Source: Ilyonectria destructans (Eukaryota; Ascomycota; Sordariomycetes; Hypocreales; Nectriaceae). From it: a stretch of DNA of 64,000 bases. A program made the position numbers and the translations under genes. This document shows, in pieces, positions 22,655 to 33,365 of this stretch (within the stretch, counting starts at the first letter, position 1; every line of letters starts with the position of its first letter). The notes below the pieces were generated by a model. That model was given only the letters and a program-made list of their open reading frames with translations. It did not search any database and was not told the DNA's origin. Location: NCBI GenBank assembly GCA_020740775.1, contig JAHEWK010000013.1, positions 1,612,001-1,676,000 of the forward strand. The letters run 5' to 3'.

Positions 22655-24275
22655 TCAACTGAGGCTTTGCAGCACTTGCGGCTTGGTCATGACGGATGAC
22701 AAAAACGCGTGCGGCACAGCCGAGAACCACCCGGTCACGAACACGAGGCACGTCACCGCTGCTGCTCCCAGCAGTGCCATCACGACGAGCACAGCCCTGG
22801 GCGGTTTCAACGTCATCGAAGCCAACTTTTCGGTGGCGAGATCCTGGGGCGTGCCCAGTTCTGTCAGCATCCCGGTGCGTGGGAGGTACTGGAACTGGAA
22901 CTTAGTGGGCTCACCGATGCCTCCGACGCTTTTGCTGAGGATCATGTGATTGGCAATGTTCCTGAATCTCTGTTACACAGCGTCAGCCACAGTCAAATTC
23001 TGCACGCCAGATATATGCGCTAAAAGGAGAAGGTTTACGGGGTAGTGGTGGGTAACGATTATGAGTGGTGTGGTGTATTTGTCAGATGCACATACCCGAT
23101 CCCCTTCTCTTTGCGCGAATGCTGGCATCCAGGGGTAGCTGTAGCTCAACAACATGAGAACGACACATTGAGCCCAGACGAAGATGCGATAGTACCAGCG
23201 GGGCTTCTCAATGCCGAGGGCACTTGCTAGATCATCACCATTGAGCTGGTAGGCCTGAGCGACGAGGAGCTCGCGGGGCGCATAGAAAGGCGGAACATTG
23301 GCCTCGGCGGTGAGGATGTTGTTGGCTAATATCCGCGAGTTGTGCGAAGGGTTCATCTCCGAAGTCATGATCGATTCCATCATCACTTTGGCCTGCGCGG
23401 GTGTCGCCATCCAATCCACAGGGGTGCCCAAGAGGTAGCCAACCCATCGCCAAAGAGCAAGGTAGTCAGCTGTCTGCTGCTCTGTCAAGGAAACACCTTG
23501 CCGGGGAAGAGCCATGTAGATAGTTGCGACCGAGTATACCGATATGGTGCCCATGCAGTGGAGGTCATTGATAGGAACTCCCCACTTGTCGACATCAAAG
23601 TATCCCGGTTTCTCTCGCTCCAGTTGCATCAGGCGACGCCGGACAGCTCCGTGGAGCAGTCGTACACGCACCGAAGATGTAAACCCCTTGCCTCCGGGCT
23701 TGATGGCATCGATGTTATCAGTTACTTCCATAAAGTGTTGGAGTGTTTCCAGGAGGCGGCGCCTAGTCACATGGACACCGAAGCCGCCGGTTCTTGAGAG
23801 CGTCTCGACCACCCGCCAGGCGCCCATTCCTCCTAGCAATGATTTGTAAAGGAGCTCCTCAAGTCAGCGGAGATAGTGCAGAGTCTCAAGAGTTCCGACT
23901 TACCCCGAGCAGGATCTGTCCATTGAATTGGTCCACCACACGCTGGCCTCGTTCGATCTGCTCCCAGTCAACCCACTCGGGGACTGTCGAGATTTCGTTC
24001 CAGAGCTTGCCTAGCAATTCATCCGAGGTGGCGTGTTCCTGCACTAAGGCGTACAGGTCTCTTTGGCCCTCTCCGGAACCATGGGGGCATTTCCATGATT
24101 TCGATTTTGGCGGCGAAATGTCGTCGAGCCGGTCCAAAGCATCAGTCGCAAGCTTGTCATAGCTGTACCGAAGCTTTGCGATCTCCGACTCGGTCTTATG
24201 GTCGGCAGTCCAATTGAACTTGTGGCCCCAGACGAGCCTGGCGTCATTGACAACTGTAGCAGGGGGGGAATCCAT
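22655..24275 (-). CDS. DUF2236 family protein (ER-bound oxygenase mpaB / rubber oxygenase type)
   Basis: Member of the mpaB/Lcp-like family, haem-dependent oxygenases in characterised relatives. The substrate here is unknown. Exons on the minus strand: 24275-23904, 23857-23096 and 22969-22655, giving 482 residues. The first intron is only 46 nt (GTAAGT..TTGAG). The second is 126 nt (GTATGT donor, GCTGAC branch, AACAG acceptor). Junctions restore QILLG|ELLYKSLLGGMGAWR and FAQREGDR|RFRNIANHM. The conserved RVRLLHGAVRRRL carries the family Arg/His residues (Arg188, His193 by count). PINDLHCMGTISVYS and the LALWRWVGYLLGTP stretch are also family-like. Two hydrophobic segments near the C-terminus (about 349-368 and 437-459) suggest ER-membrane attachment, as in mpaB. 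No biosynthetic cluster genes surround it, so a housekeeping or detoxification role is as likely as secondary metabolism. Confidence 0.85.
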
Positions 24276-25659
24276 TGTTCATTGAGAGTACGGTTTAGGT
24301 CTCTGGGAGGTCCAGGGGATCCAGCCGAAGGCCCTTTATAAGGACTTCCATAGCCAGCTTCCAACTCGGCCTTCTCAGTGAAGGAACCAACAACTCTCGG
24401 CACATGGCAGCGGACACTCGTCGCCTGTTAGCCGGACCTTGAGATGGTCTAGGGTCCTGGACAAGAAAGACCTCATGGCGCCGCGAAAACGACCTCCCAG
24501 AAGGTGAGCAGTGCATTATCTCCACTTGTAGGCGGGTGGGAAGACATGATGCGGAGCAAGCCTGGTACCGTGGGCGCTCTGTGGGCATTGAAGAGGCCAG
24601 AGATGGAGGCATTCCCGTCTACAGGGCCATCAGGTCATGGCCGGGAGACATGGGAGAACTTCCGCCACCTGCTAGAGAGGGCAATTCATCATGCTTGGAT
24701 GCATCAGGATAGCGGGCCAGTCGTTCCGCCTGCAAGGAATGACTGGAGTGGCGCCAGTTACGAGGGATCCGGGGGAAGGGTAGCCAGTGAGAAATGGTTT
24801 ATCTGGACCGCCTCCTCTGTCCGCTGCATGGTGAACTGTCCAGTTCCCTACATGGAGTCGAGATGCAGGCCGGAGGCACTCGAGTGGGCCCGGGCACAAG
24901 GTCAAGCTTGGTCGACCGGGCGTCTGGTGAACCACGGGTGATAGGTAACAACCTGGGTTGAGAGGGGGTCGCTTCGGCGGGTGGTTGAATTTGGTGAAGA
25001 CTATGCCATGGTTCTTGGTGTGTGCGCAATTGCCGACCCTATAGTTCCACACATATATCTGTCACTTGGCGACGGAATATGGTGATGCTTCAAGCTGGGC
25101 CCACGAAGACACGGCCATTCTGAGAAGCCAGAAATGATAGTAGAGTAGTAGAGCGTACGAATACGCACCGAGACATGGTAGCGCAGGCCCTAGACGAGTT
25201 GCATGAGAGCGGCATATCACACCACGAGTTGACGAGTCCAAACCGTAGTCGCCGAGCCGGCCGGGCCAACTGCATGTTTCAGTGCATATCGATTGCGTAC
25301 AAGAGCCCGCTTCTGCGAGAGGAAGTTGGGATAGTATTACTGTAGGTGCTATGCAGCGCTTGGTTCGCCCGTGGTGCGGGAGGCGGGAGTCTGTGGGTGC
25401 TTGGTGGACCTGCGACAGGGCCGTCCCGCAACTGCAGGAACCCTTGATCGTTGTCGGCCGGAGCCCGGCGCCACATTAGTCCTTCAACACCGGTACGTAC
25501 CGCTGATCTCGGAGCAAGTCCAGTGTGACAACGGGGACCCACTTCCGACCCCCGGTCTCCGATGATGGATCTCGTTGGAGTATGATGCCAATTTAGTCCA
25601 ACTTTTCTCGCTTGCCATCGCAACTTTACACAAAAGACCAGCTGCATCACCTGCCCATC
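24276..25659. other. Divergent intergenic region, DUF2236 gene and RRG9-like gene
   Basis: 1.4 kb that must hold both promoters. Open frames here are overlapping and unconvincing. No repeat or RNA gene is recognised. Confidence 0.45.
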
Positions 25660-27066
25660 ATGGGTTGCGCATGCCGGGTCACGCCCTTGCGGATATTTAT
25701 CCAAGGGCTTTCTCAAGTCCACAAGATTGAGACTCCTTCCTCCTTTCTCCGCCTTCGTGCGCCTCCTACGTCTGCTGCGCTTTACCGCAACCAGCTTTTG
25801 GTCGCGCGACCACTCCATGGCTCACGACACTTGAACCAAGAGCAGGGTGCCAGCGTTGTCCCGTCGCCACCAGCTGGCACAGAACCTGAAGGTACTCAAG
25901 CTTCGACCGACGAATCCTCCTCAGCGAACGAGAACCGCAGCGAGGCTGTAGAGCCTGTAGCAGTTGCCGAACGTGCGATTGCTGTTGATCCTTCGACAAC
26001 CACAGACCCCGCAACAACTCCTGCACCTACGGCGACTATTGTGCCTCCGACAGCCGATACGCTTGCGACAACCACTGAACCTACGACGGGAGCTGAATCG
26101 CCCAAGACCGGTGAACCAATCGAGGTCAATCAACCAGCCGATCCCGACCAAGCAGCTGAACCCAGCCAACTCAATGAGACCATTGAGGCATCCAGGCAAA
26201 AACCAAAGTCTCTCAAATTTAAGGCCAAGGACAACGAAAGGTCTAGAGGCGACGGCCAATTTAGAGGCGAAAGCAAATTCAGAGGAGAGAATAGGTTCGG
26301 AGGCGAGAATAAGTTTGGGGGCGAGAACAAATTCAGAGGCGGGAATAAATTCAATGGAGACAATAAGTTCAGAGGCGATACTAAGTTCAGAGATCAACAA
26401 AAATTCGGAGGCGAGAACAGGTTCGAAGGCAGGTTTCAGGACAAACCTTGGAAATCGAATACCTACCGAGACAACAAGACCGACGACAAGCCATGGAAAA
26501 ATAGAGGAGATGGCCCGGGAGGCTCAAGACTGCCTAGGGAATTCAAGTCCAACTCTGCCTCGTCTGAGCCCATCGTCGGCCCCTCACCTTCCGACCCAGC
26601 ACCAGATGTCCCCACTTGGAAGACCCAGAAGGCAGCTCTAAAGGAAAAATTCCCAGACGGCTGGCAGCCTCGGAAGCGCCTCTCTCCCGACGCGCTGGCT
26701 GGAATCCGCGCTCTAAATGCGCAGTTCCCCGATACATACACTACCTCAACCTTGGCTAGCAGGTTTGAGGTGTCGCCCGAGAACATCCGCCGCATTCTCA
26801 AAAGCAGTTGGCAACCCTCAACTGATGAGGAGAAGGATCGCCAGGACCGATGGTTCCGTCGTGGTATGAAGGTCTGGGATCATCAGGCCGCGCTGGGCAT
26901 GAAGCCGCCGCGCAAGTGGCGTCTGGAGGGCATCAACCGTGACCCGAGCTACCACGTCAAGCGCCAGGGAGCTATCAGGCGGAATCGCCAGTTGGAGGAG
27001 CAAGATGATCGAGAGGTCAGGGCTAAGCTGGGGAGACCGGCTACGCGGAAGACACCCCGAAAATGA
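25660..27066 (+). CDS. RRG9-like mitochondrial protein (required for respiratory growth) with internal repeat array
   Basis: RRG9 proteins (neugrin relatives) are needed for mitochondrial genome maintenance and respiration in yeast. A single exon of 468 residues starts at the ATG at 25660. The in-frame TTG at 25612 is less likely. The N-terminus (MGCACRVTPLRIFIQGLSQV, then FLRLRAPPTSAALYRNQLLVARPLHGSRHL) is basic and amphipathic, consistent with import. Residues about 80-180 are Thr/Pro/Ala/Glu-rich and disordered. Residues 196-259 are about ten hexapeptide repeats. The conserved RRG9 core begins near residue 319: WKTQKAALKEKFPDGWQPRK, LSPDALAGIRALNAQFPD, LASRFEVSPENIRRILKSSW and RWFRRGMKVWD, with a basic tail. 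Much longer than yeast Rrg9 because of the inserted linker and repeats. Divergent from the DUF2236 gene. Confidence 0.88.
   Translation: MGCACRVTPLRIFIQGLSQVHKIETPSSFLRLRAPPTSAALYRNQLLVARPLHGSRHLNQEQGASVVPSPPAGTEPEGTQASTDESSSANENRSEAVEPVAVAERAIAVDPSTTTDPATTPAPTATIVPPTADTLATTTEPTTGAESPKTGEPIEVNQPADPDQAAEPSQLNETIEASRQKPKSLKFKAKDNERSRGDGQFRGESKFRGENRFGGENKFGGENKFRGGNKFNGDNKFRGDTKFRDQQKFGGENRFEGRFQDKPWKSNTYRDNKTDDKPWKNRGDGPGGSRLPREFKSNSASSEPIVGPSPSDPAPDVPTWKTQKAALKEKFPDGWQPRKRLSPDALAGIRALNAQFPDTYTTSTLASRFEVSPENIRRILKSSWQPSTDEEKDRQDRWFRRGMKVWDHQAALGMKPPRKWRLEGINRDPSYHVKRQGAIRRNRQLEEQDDREVRAKLGRPATRKTPRK
26245..26436 (+). repeat. In-frame 18-bp repeat array inside the RRG9-like gene
   Basis: About ten and a half 18-bp units encode hexapeptides of the form (R/G)G(E/D/G)(N/S)KF, for example RGESKF, RGENRF, GGENKF, GGENKF, RGGNKF, NGDNKF and RGDTKF. 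Units differ at synonymous and conservative positions, so the array is not freshly expanded. The frame is kept throughout. Confidence 0.9.
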
Positions 27067-27366
27067 TGAGTGTATTACTAGAAAATCTCCAACTGTCACA
27101 TATAGAATTGGCTATGCCGTCATGTACCACATATATGTATTATCTACTCTACTACTAAATGCACATTAACGAAGCGTCTAATTTTAAAGGAAATTTATCG
27201 CCTTGCTAAGAAAATGATCCATAAGCAGCCCCCCCTATCATGTGCACTGTCCAGAGGCAGAGACAGGTGGAATTATGTCAACCTCTTGAGCTTTCTGAGA
27301 ATAGAAGTGATGGACATGCCATGATCGGCTGTTGGCTTAAATGCAATGATGGCTCTCCACAGCCAA
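27067..27366. other. AT-rich spacer downstream of the RRG9-like gene
   Basis: 300 bp with several TATATGTATTATCTAC-like A/T stretches, probably the 3' untranslated region and terminator of the RRG9-like gene. No gene is seen. Confidence 0.4.
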
Positions 27367-28170
27367 CTAAATACGGAAGTCATCGATAGGTGAAAGTGAT
27401 ACGAAAACCACCTGCCCCGACCGACTCCCGATTGCTAACGTCGACTCCCTCACGCCAAATACGCCAAGACCATAGGGAGAGGTTGAATTTGTCAACAATA
27501 TCCTCTTAGAGTCCCAAGTCACCCATGATCTATGTCCCAGAGCTTGATCGCTCTATCTAAAGATGACGATGCTAGCCAATTGCCTTGGGGCGATACCGCG
27601 ACTGACATGAATCTTTTGTCGTGGCCTTCAAATGTCCTTACGCAGTTGCCTGATGCTGTATCTCAGAGCTTTATCGTGGAGTCGAATGATGCAGACGCTA
27701 GCCTGTGGTCATCTGGCAAAAACGCAACTGATGTAACTGCGCCGCGATGTCCCTCGAGTGTTGCTATAAATTTACCGGATGTTGTCTCCCAGAGCTTGAT
27801 TGTGCCATCTAAAGATGCTGATGCTAGTCTGGAACTGTCGGGTGAGAGTGTAACTGACTGAACCTTGCCCATATGTCCCCTGAGTATTGCCATACAGTCA
27901 CCTAAGGCTGTATCCCAGAGTTTAATGGTGTTGCGTTTTGAGGTCGATGCTAGGCTGAGACCGTCGGGCGAGAAAGTTAACTGACTTGATGGAGCCATGG
28001 TCACTCTTGAGCTGCGCTTTGCCACCCATGCCAAAGGCTGGTTCCGGTCGTGGTGTAAGCCATCTGGGAAGCTCACTCCAGAATATCTTACGGACAATAT
28101 TTCCTTTCGGTGCAAAAGCCATGGTTGAAGTATTTGTCTGCATCGGTGCCCTCATGTTTGTCATCAATTG
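27367..28170 (-). pseudogene. Decayed C-terminal part of a HET-E/NWD-type NLR (WD40 repeats)
   Basis: On the minus strand, AFAPKGNIVRKIFWSELPRW near 28100 matches the linker that joins the NACHT and WD40 parts of HET-E-like STAND proteins. It is followed by WD40 units typical of that family (LASTSKRNTIKLWDTALGDC, LASASLDGTIKLWETTSGKF, LASASFDSTIKL). The next unit continues in frame past a TGA at 27663-27665 exactly where the repeat tryptophan (TGG) should be, then reads LASSSLDRAIKLWDIDHG and stops again. A last piece, LAIGSRSGQVVFVSLSP, lies in another frame and resembles the family C-terminus. The NACHT and effector domains are absent upstream. HET-E-type proteins act in self/non-self recognition. 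This copy is 5'-truncated, has at least two stops and a frame change, and sits in AT-richer DNA. Confidence 0.75.
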
Positions 28171-28971
28171 TAATATGTCCTAGAAGAAAAAGAACATAAA
28201 AGTCCCTAGATGTATGCTAGACCTTACAGCATTATTTATGCTTGTTTACAGTTGTTCTATTATCATTCATTTACGATTCGTTTCCCTGATTGATATTTAA
28301 GTCTCGCGCGTACAGGGGAGTACTAAATAAGGTGTTGCACCCATCCAGAAGCCATGGATGGCTCCGTAGCAGTCATGAATGTTCGGCCCCTAAATAAATA
28401 CGTACCCTGCGGGCGAAATAGGTCCGTGCGAAGTGATTTCTTGCGTGCAATTGAGAGGATATGGACGACCGAGGTGATTTTCTCTAGGAACAGTGATAGC
28501 GTCTCCACATCGCCCAACTTCTCTGAGTCAGTAGAGGAAGCCACGCCACTCGTTCGTAGTCAATAAATACAAAATTCCAATTATCGGAGCATCATATCAC
28601 GCGATTGAGTCAGTCTCTTCTTGGCCCTGCAAGCCTGAAGGTGTGACGTCGAAACAAGGAGGCAGCTTCGAGCCTCTGGTTGGTGCAGGTCCGCCCGAAA
28701 GCCAAAAAGGGACAGGGGGCTCCGCGCTTAGAAACGTCAGTTCGGTTTCAGTGCCACATGCTACACCACTAACTCCAACCTCGTTTCACTTCGTGTTCAT
28801 CCCGTCTCCAACCTCCAGGAGCTACTCTGCCAACTTTTCTCTTTCTTCATTGCGCATCCTAGGAACACGTCGTCTGTACATATCCAGTGTCCTGTGCCAG
28901 CGCGCCGCTCAGTGTTGACCGCTCTCTCACCATCTGGCACTGCGCCTCTTCTGCTCACTCACCTTCTCACT
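28171..28971. promoter_or_regulatory. Upstream region of the short-chain dehydrogenase gene
   Basis: 800 bp. The left half is AT-rich and may be flank of the NLR relic. From about 28740 it becomes C/T-rich (CACCACTAACTCCAACCTCG, then CTCACCTTCTCACT) up to the start codon, as expected for a fungal 5' leader. No specific element is assigned. Confidence 0.4.
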
Positions 28972-30104
28972 ATGTCTAGCACCATGCGATACTCGCGCCC
29001 GCCGCAGCGCGACTCCTGGTTCGCGCCGCTGTCCATCGACCTCTTTCTCAAGGTCCTCAACACGACGCTGCTGCACCCCTTCATCGCCTGGCTCATCCCG
29101 CTGTGCTTCCGCGCGCAGACGGTCAAGTGGGAGGCGCCGCCCATGGTCATCTCCATTGCCTGGGCCATCTTCATCACGCTGTGCTGGATGGCCGGCATCA
29201 TCAACCAGCGCATCGCCCACGGTATCCCCCGTGAGGTTGACCTCGGCGAGGAGGTCATCGTCATCACCGGCGGGTCTAGTGGCTTGGGCCTGCTCATCGC
29301 TGAGGTGTACGGCATGCGCGGCGCGTCCGTGGCTGTGCTCGATGTGAATGAGATGGAGAATACGGAGGCGCGGGGCGTCACCTATTACAAGTGTGATGTC
29401 AGCGACAAGGCGCAGGTCGCCAAGGCCGCGGATGAGATTGAAAAAGAGGTATGTCGTCCGTATGTGATACTAGGCTTCTATTTGCTAATTGAACACCTCA
29501 GCTTGGTACACCAACTGTCCTCATCAACAATGCCGCCATTGTCATCGGCAAGTCCCTGTTGGACCTTTCCCTGGATGAGATCGACAAGAGCTTTAGCACC
29601 AACCTCTTGGGCCCATTCTACTGTCTGAAGACGTTCCTGCCCGCCATCATCCGCAGCGGCAACGGCGGCACCATCGTCAACATCTCGTCTGTGATTGGCA
29701 CCGTCGGCGCCGCGCAGTTGACCGATTACGCCGCGGCCAAGGCTGGTATCACCGCCATGCACCGCTCGCTAACCGCCGAGCTGCGCGAGAGCCACCCAGA
29801 GATCCGGACCGTGCTCGTTACCCCAGGCCAGCTGAGCACGCCCCTGTTCTATGGGGTGCAGACGCCCAACAGCTTCGTCGCTCCCGTGGTGGAGCCAGTC
29901 GACGTGACCAAGGAGATCGTGGCGGCCATTGACAGCGGGAGGGGCGCGACAGTCGGCATGCCACTATATGCGCGATGGATCGACTGGTTCAACGTGCTCC
30001 CAGTGGGCGTTCAGGTCATTGTGCGTGCGATTGCGGGGGTGGATAGGGGGATGAAGTCGTTTGTTGGGAGAAGCAACGGCAGTATCGAGAAGGGTTCGGA
30101 ATAG
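28972..30104 (+). CDS. Membrane-anchored short-chain dehydrogenase/reductase (RDH/SDR16C-like)
   Basis: Classical NAD(P)-dependent SDR, with the substrate probably a retinoid-, sterol- or lipid-type alcohol or ketone (family-level inference). Exons 28972-29448 and 29502-30104 give 359 residues. The 53-nt intron (GTATGT..CCTCAG) joins EIEKE|LGTPTVLINNAA in phase 0. Two hydrophobic segments precede the catalytic domain (about residues 22-45 and 54-74: MVISIAWAIFITLCWMAGII). The cofactor motif TGGSSGLG spans residues 99-106, NNAA is intact, and the catalytic Ser (VNISSVIG) and Tyr-Ala-Ala-Ala-Lys (Tyr235, Lys239) are present. LVTPGQLSTPLF follows, as in membrane SDRs related to RDH10/DHRS. The start ATG at 28972 is preferred. 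The Met at residue 5 (28984) is an alternative. Confidence 0.92.
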
Positions 30105-33100
30105 ATTGGCGCTGGCGCCATTACGGTATTGGACGAGCGACCGATAAATGCATGTGACTCGGGAGCGATGTGATGGAAATGGTACATGGACACGATAATG
30201 TTGATTGATAGTGATAGTGATGATACGACGGGATCATAGCATAGCGACCTGGGGTTTTGGTTGGTGACCAAAGCTGTTACGTCAGAAGAGTATCGCACTT
30301 GACTTAATCCAACCCTCTGGTTATCCTCGTGGCTGAGTTTGATGAAAGATATTGCATTTGCAGCCTCGCCGTGGAGTTTTCGTCATGTCCCGTTGAGGTT
30401 GGGGAACCCCCACGCAACCCAATCTCGACTTGGTTCTGTGTATCAGTAAAAAGACAAGCAACGATCCCGGAGCAGCGGATCAGCTAATTATGGCGTCTCG
30501 TCGCTACACTCCCTGTAGATCGGCAGCGACTTGGTGCTACGATGATGAAGCATAGATGTATGTTAGTTGTCAAATCCAGAAGGATACTTCATCGCCTGGA
30601 AAGTGTGTGGCATGCTGGCATCGTCGCTTAGCTGCCTGGTTTAGGTAGCCAAGCAACCAAGCTTCGAAGAAGCTGGGGTAGGATGCTGGGGCAAGGAGTT
30701 CTAGAAGAGGGTCGTGCTTTTCGGTTCTTGATGCCCGAATGGAACTCAGCGCCGGCACTTCAACATCCAGGCGTATAACTGGCTCTAACTTATGGTGAGT
30801 TGGCTTGCTTCGGAACTCGCCCGACGGCGCTATTCCGACACGTGAAACCAACGATACCAATTGGGCATTTCCATACGAGACACCAGGCCATGCGATAACC
30901 AACGGCTGAGGCGTCGACTCCTCTGTGCTCAGGTCCACGCCACTCCACATCACCAAGACACCGTGGTTGTAGTGGTGGTGAGGCGCGTGGGGTGACACAA
31001 TGACACACAGCGCGGCTGGATGGGAGTGCAGAACTGCAGTGTTGGTGGTGGTTCCCTTCCGCACCCCCCTTGCATCATTGTCGACAGGTCTCTCGCAGGG
31101 GGCGGCTCAAAAGTCACGTCTCGTCGGATGAGGGAGGAGAAAAGACGACGTGTGCCGTGGTGCGTGCAGCGTTGCGGGCGCTCAGCATCCTGGGACGGCC
31201 GCTGAGCTCCGGCTTTCAACGGGTCGCGACCCGACACGAGAGGAGAACGAGGGGAGGACGAGGGGGGCCGGAAAAGGTTGAATTTGCTGTGCCCGGCACC
31301 GGAGGAAGGACGACGACGCGACAGGTCTACATACATCGTACAGACGAGTGCGAGCCGGGGTTCTGATCTGATGTGATAGGAGTCCCGGGGAAGGGATGGC
31401 GTGGATCATGGCTGCAGAGCCCCATTGAATGTGGTCCGCGCTGGACAGTCCCCGGGCAAGATACCAGACTATCGGTTCTCTCGATTCCCCACACAGAGAG
31501 ATACACAGGTCGCCGGGAACCGAGGCGATTAGGAGGTTGATTAGATACAGTATCTCTCGCGGCGTGGGCGACTGGGGATGTTCTGTAGGAGACGTGCGGT
31601 TCGGTGCGGGAGCGGGTGGAGGAGGGGCTGGCATTGGGGCGGGGAGGAGGACGCGAGGAGCCTAATTAGCCTCGAGACATGGGTCACTTGGACGAACGAC
31701 GATGTGGGTGGGTGGTGAAACGAATGCAGATGAATGGCTTGGGGGCCAGGACTCCAGGATTCAGGATCTCCAGGATTGCGGTGCGCCCGTTGCGGGAGGG
31801 TGTTGTGACGACGATGATGGTGCGGTGGCGGCAGGGTCGAGACGTGAATTGGGATGCTCGGGCGTAGAATTGGTGGACTCATGATGCGTGTGCGTATGGT
31901 GGGGATGCTGGCGGCCATAGTGGGGGAGTCGATGGACCCTACAGTCGCGGCATCTCAGGGCGTTCCCAGGCGCTCTCAGGCCGTCCCCAGGGCTCGAGTC
32001 GGCCCAGTCGGCGCTGGCAACGCCCGCAGAGCTGCACCTCGAATCCGTCGACATTGACGGGGATACTACTTTGGGTGCCGCAGGGTTTTGCCTGGGGTGC
32101 TTGTGGCCTTTGTTTGAGTAACCTCCGAGAGAGCGATGTGACGCTTGGCAGCGGGACTTTTACGAAGGGTGCGTCAGTCTTCAAACTTGTTCGAGTGCGC
32201 TCTGAGTTTGCGAAAAAGGGCTGAGAGCGCGCACGCGACACCGCAGAGATGATGCTTGGTGGGAGGGCAGGGCGTTGCTGTCATTCGAAACGCTAACCAT
32301 TCCTCCAACGTCCAGCGGACTGGCTGAACTGGTGGTCATTCCGTTTCTGCGAGATGATGCATCCCTCGATGGACCATGGGAATGCCCAAGGCCGCGGCTA
32401 TACGCGGAGCCCCCAGCGCCGAGTTCTGGGGATTGTGGATAACTAATGCGGCACCAGCAGCAACAGCATGCCAAAGCAGCATGGAAATTGTCTCTTGTCC
32501 TCGTCAGAACGAAGCCTTTGAACACCCCCGAGTCGCGGCCCCGACCTGACTAGCCTCGTACAAGGCACCCCCCCAAATCGCATCCCCGCCGGTCGTCCCT
32601 CAACTCGCCGCCGGGTCCCTTATCAGCGCCCGCCGCCTCGCCTGCCCACCAATCACGCCGCCGCCAACCAGGCCGCCACGCGGGCGTCCAGGCCTCCCCG
32701 GCACCTCGGTGGCTCCCTGAAGCCCTGGCACGCCCTCAACACGCCCTAGTCGTCGCCCGCCGCGCCCCCAGATAAGCCTCCCCTCAGAGCACCGGAGCGA
32801 CATGCTAGCCTCAACGCAGGCCAACCGTCTCCATCATCCGCCCGCCGTCCACTCTGCAGCCTCCAGTCGTCTCCAGTCTGTCTCCAGCCGTCTCCAGTCG
32901 TCTCCATCTTGACGGATCCCGGCCAAGCCAAGAGGCAAGCCGTGCCATGAGGCCCCCGGGCCACCCTCCCCCCCAAATCCCGGCCGCCTCCACCATCTTT
33001 CTCGCTCGGTAGCCGCTTCCAGCAAACACCCATGAACCCTATGAAAGCCTCCCAACTCCCATCTCCCGACTCCGTGCTCCCCTGGATCCCGACCGCTGCA

Positions 33101-33365
33101 ACCTCCAACTACATACACCACCTCTCTTCCGCCGTCTCACCTTGCTCCGGATTTTCCTCTCCCTCACATCCTTCTGCCTCCTCGCTGTGTCTCCACCTTA
33201 CGCGGCTGACCTGGACAGACCAGACCATCCATCCATCACCAGCCTAGTCTTGCCACTCACGCGCCGTATCTCGCCTCGCCTCGCCAACAACCACAGATGC
33301 AGTCCTAAGCGTTTGCGCACCTTTAACAGCAACGGGGTTACTACGGAGGAGGAGCCGCACCGAAA
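30105..33365. other. 3.3 kb gene-free stretch and leader of the pseudokinase gene
   Basis: No supported gene. Open frames are proline/arginine-rich and overlap each other. A short CTCCAGTCGT-type tandem repeat is present at about 32860-32906. From about 32600 to 33365 the plus strand is strongly C-rich with CCATCCATC/ACCTCC tracts, a probable promoter and 5' leader. Confidence 0.45.
32860..32906. repeat. Short tandem repeat of about 10 bp
   Basis: Four to five imperfect units of CTCCAGTCGT / CTCCAGTCTG / CTCCAGCCGT lie in the C-rich region upstream of the pseudokinase gene. Confidence 0.7.

Noticed and set aside
27532..27861. 109-codon plus-strand open frame with internal repetition
   Set aside because: It is the complement of the WD40 repeats of the NLR relic. 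The minus-strand reading has the recognisable motifs.
27367..28170. RIP (repeat-induced point mutation) as the cause of the NLR relic stops
   Set aside because: The TGG to TGA change at 27663-27665 would require C to T at a CpC rather than the preferred CpA, and no dinucleotide counts could be run here.
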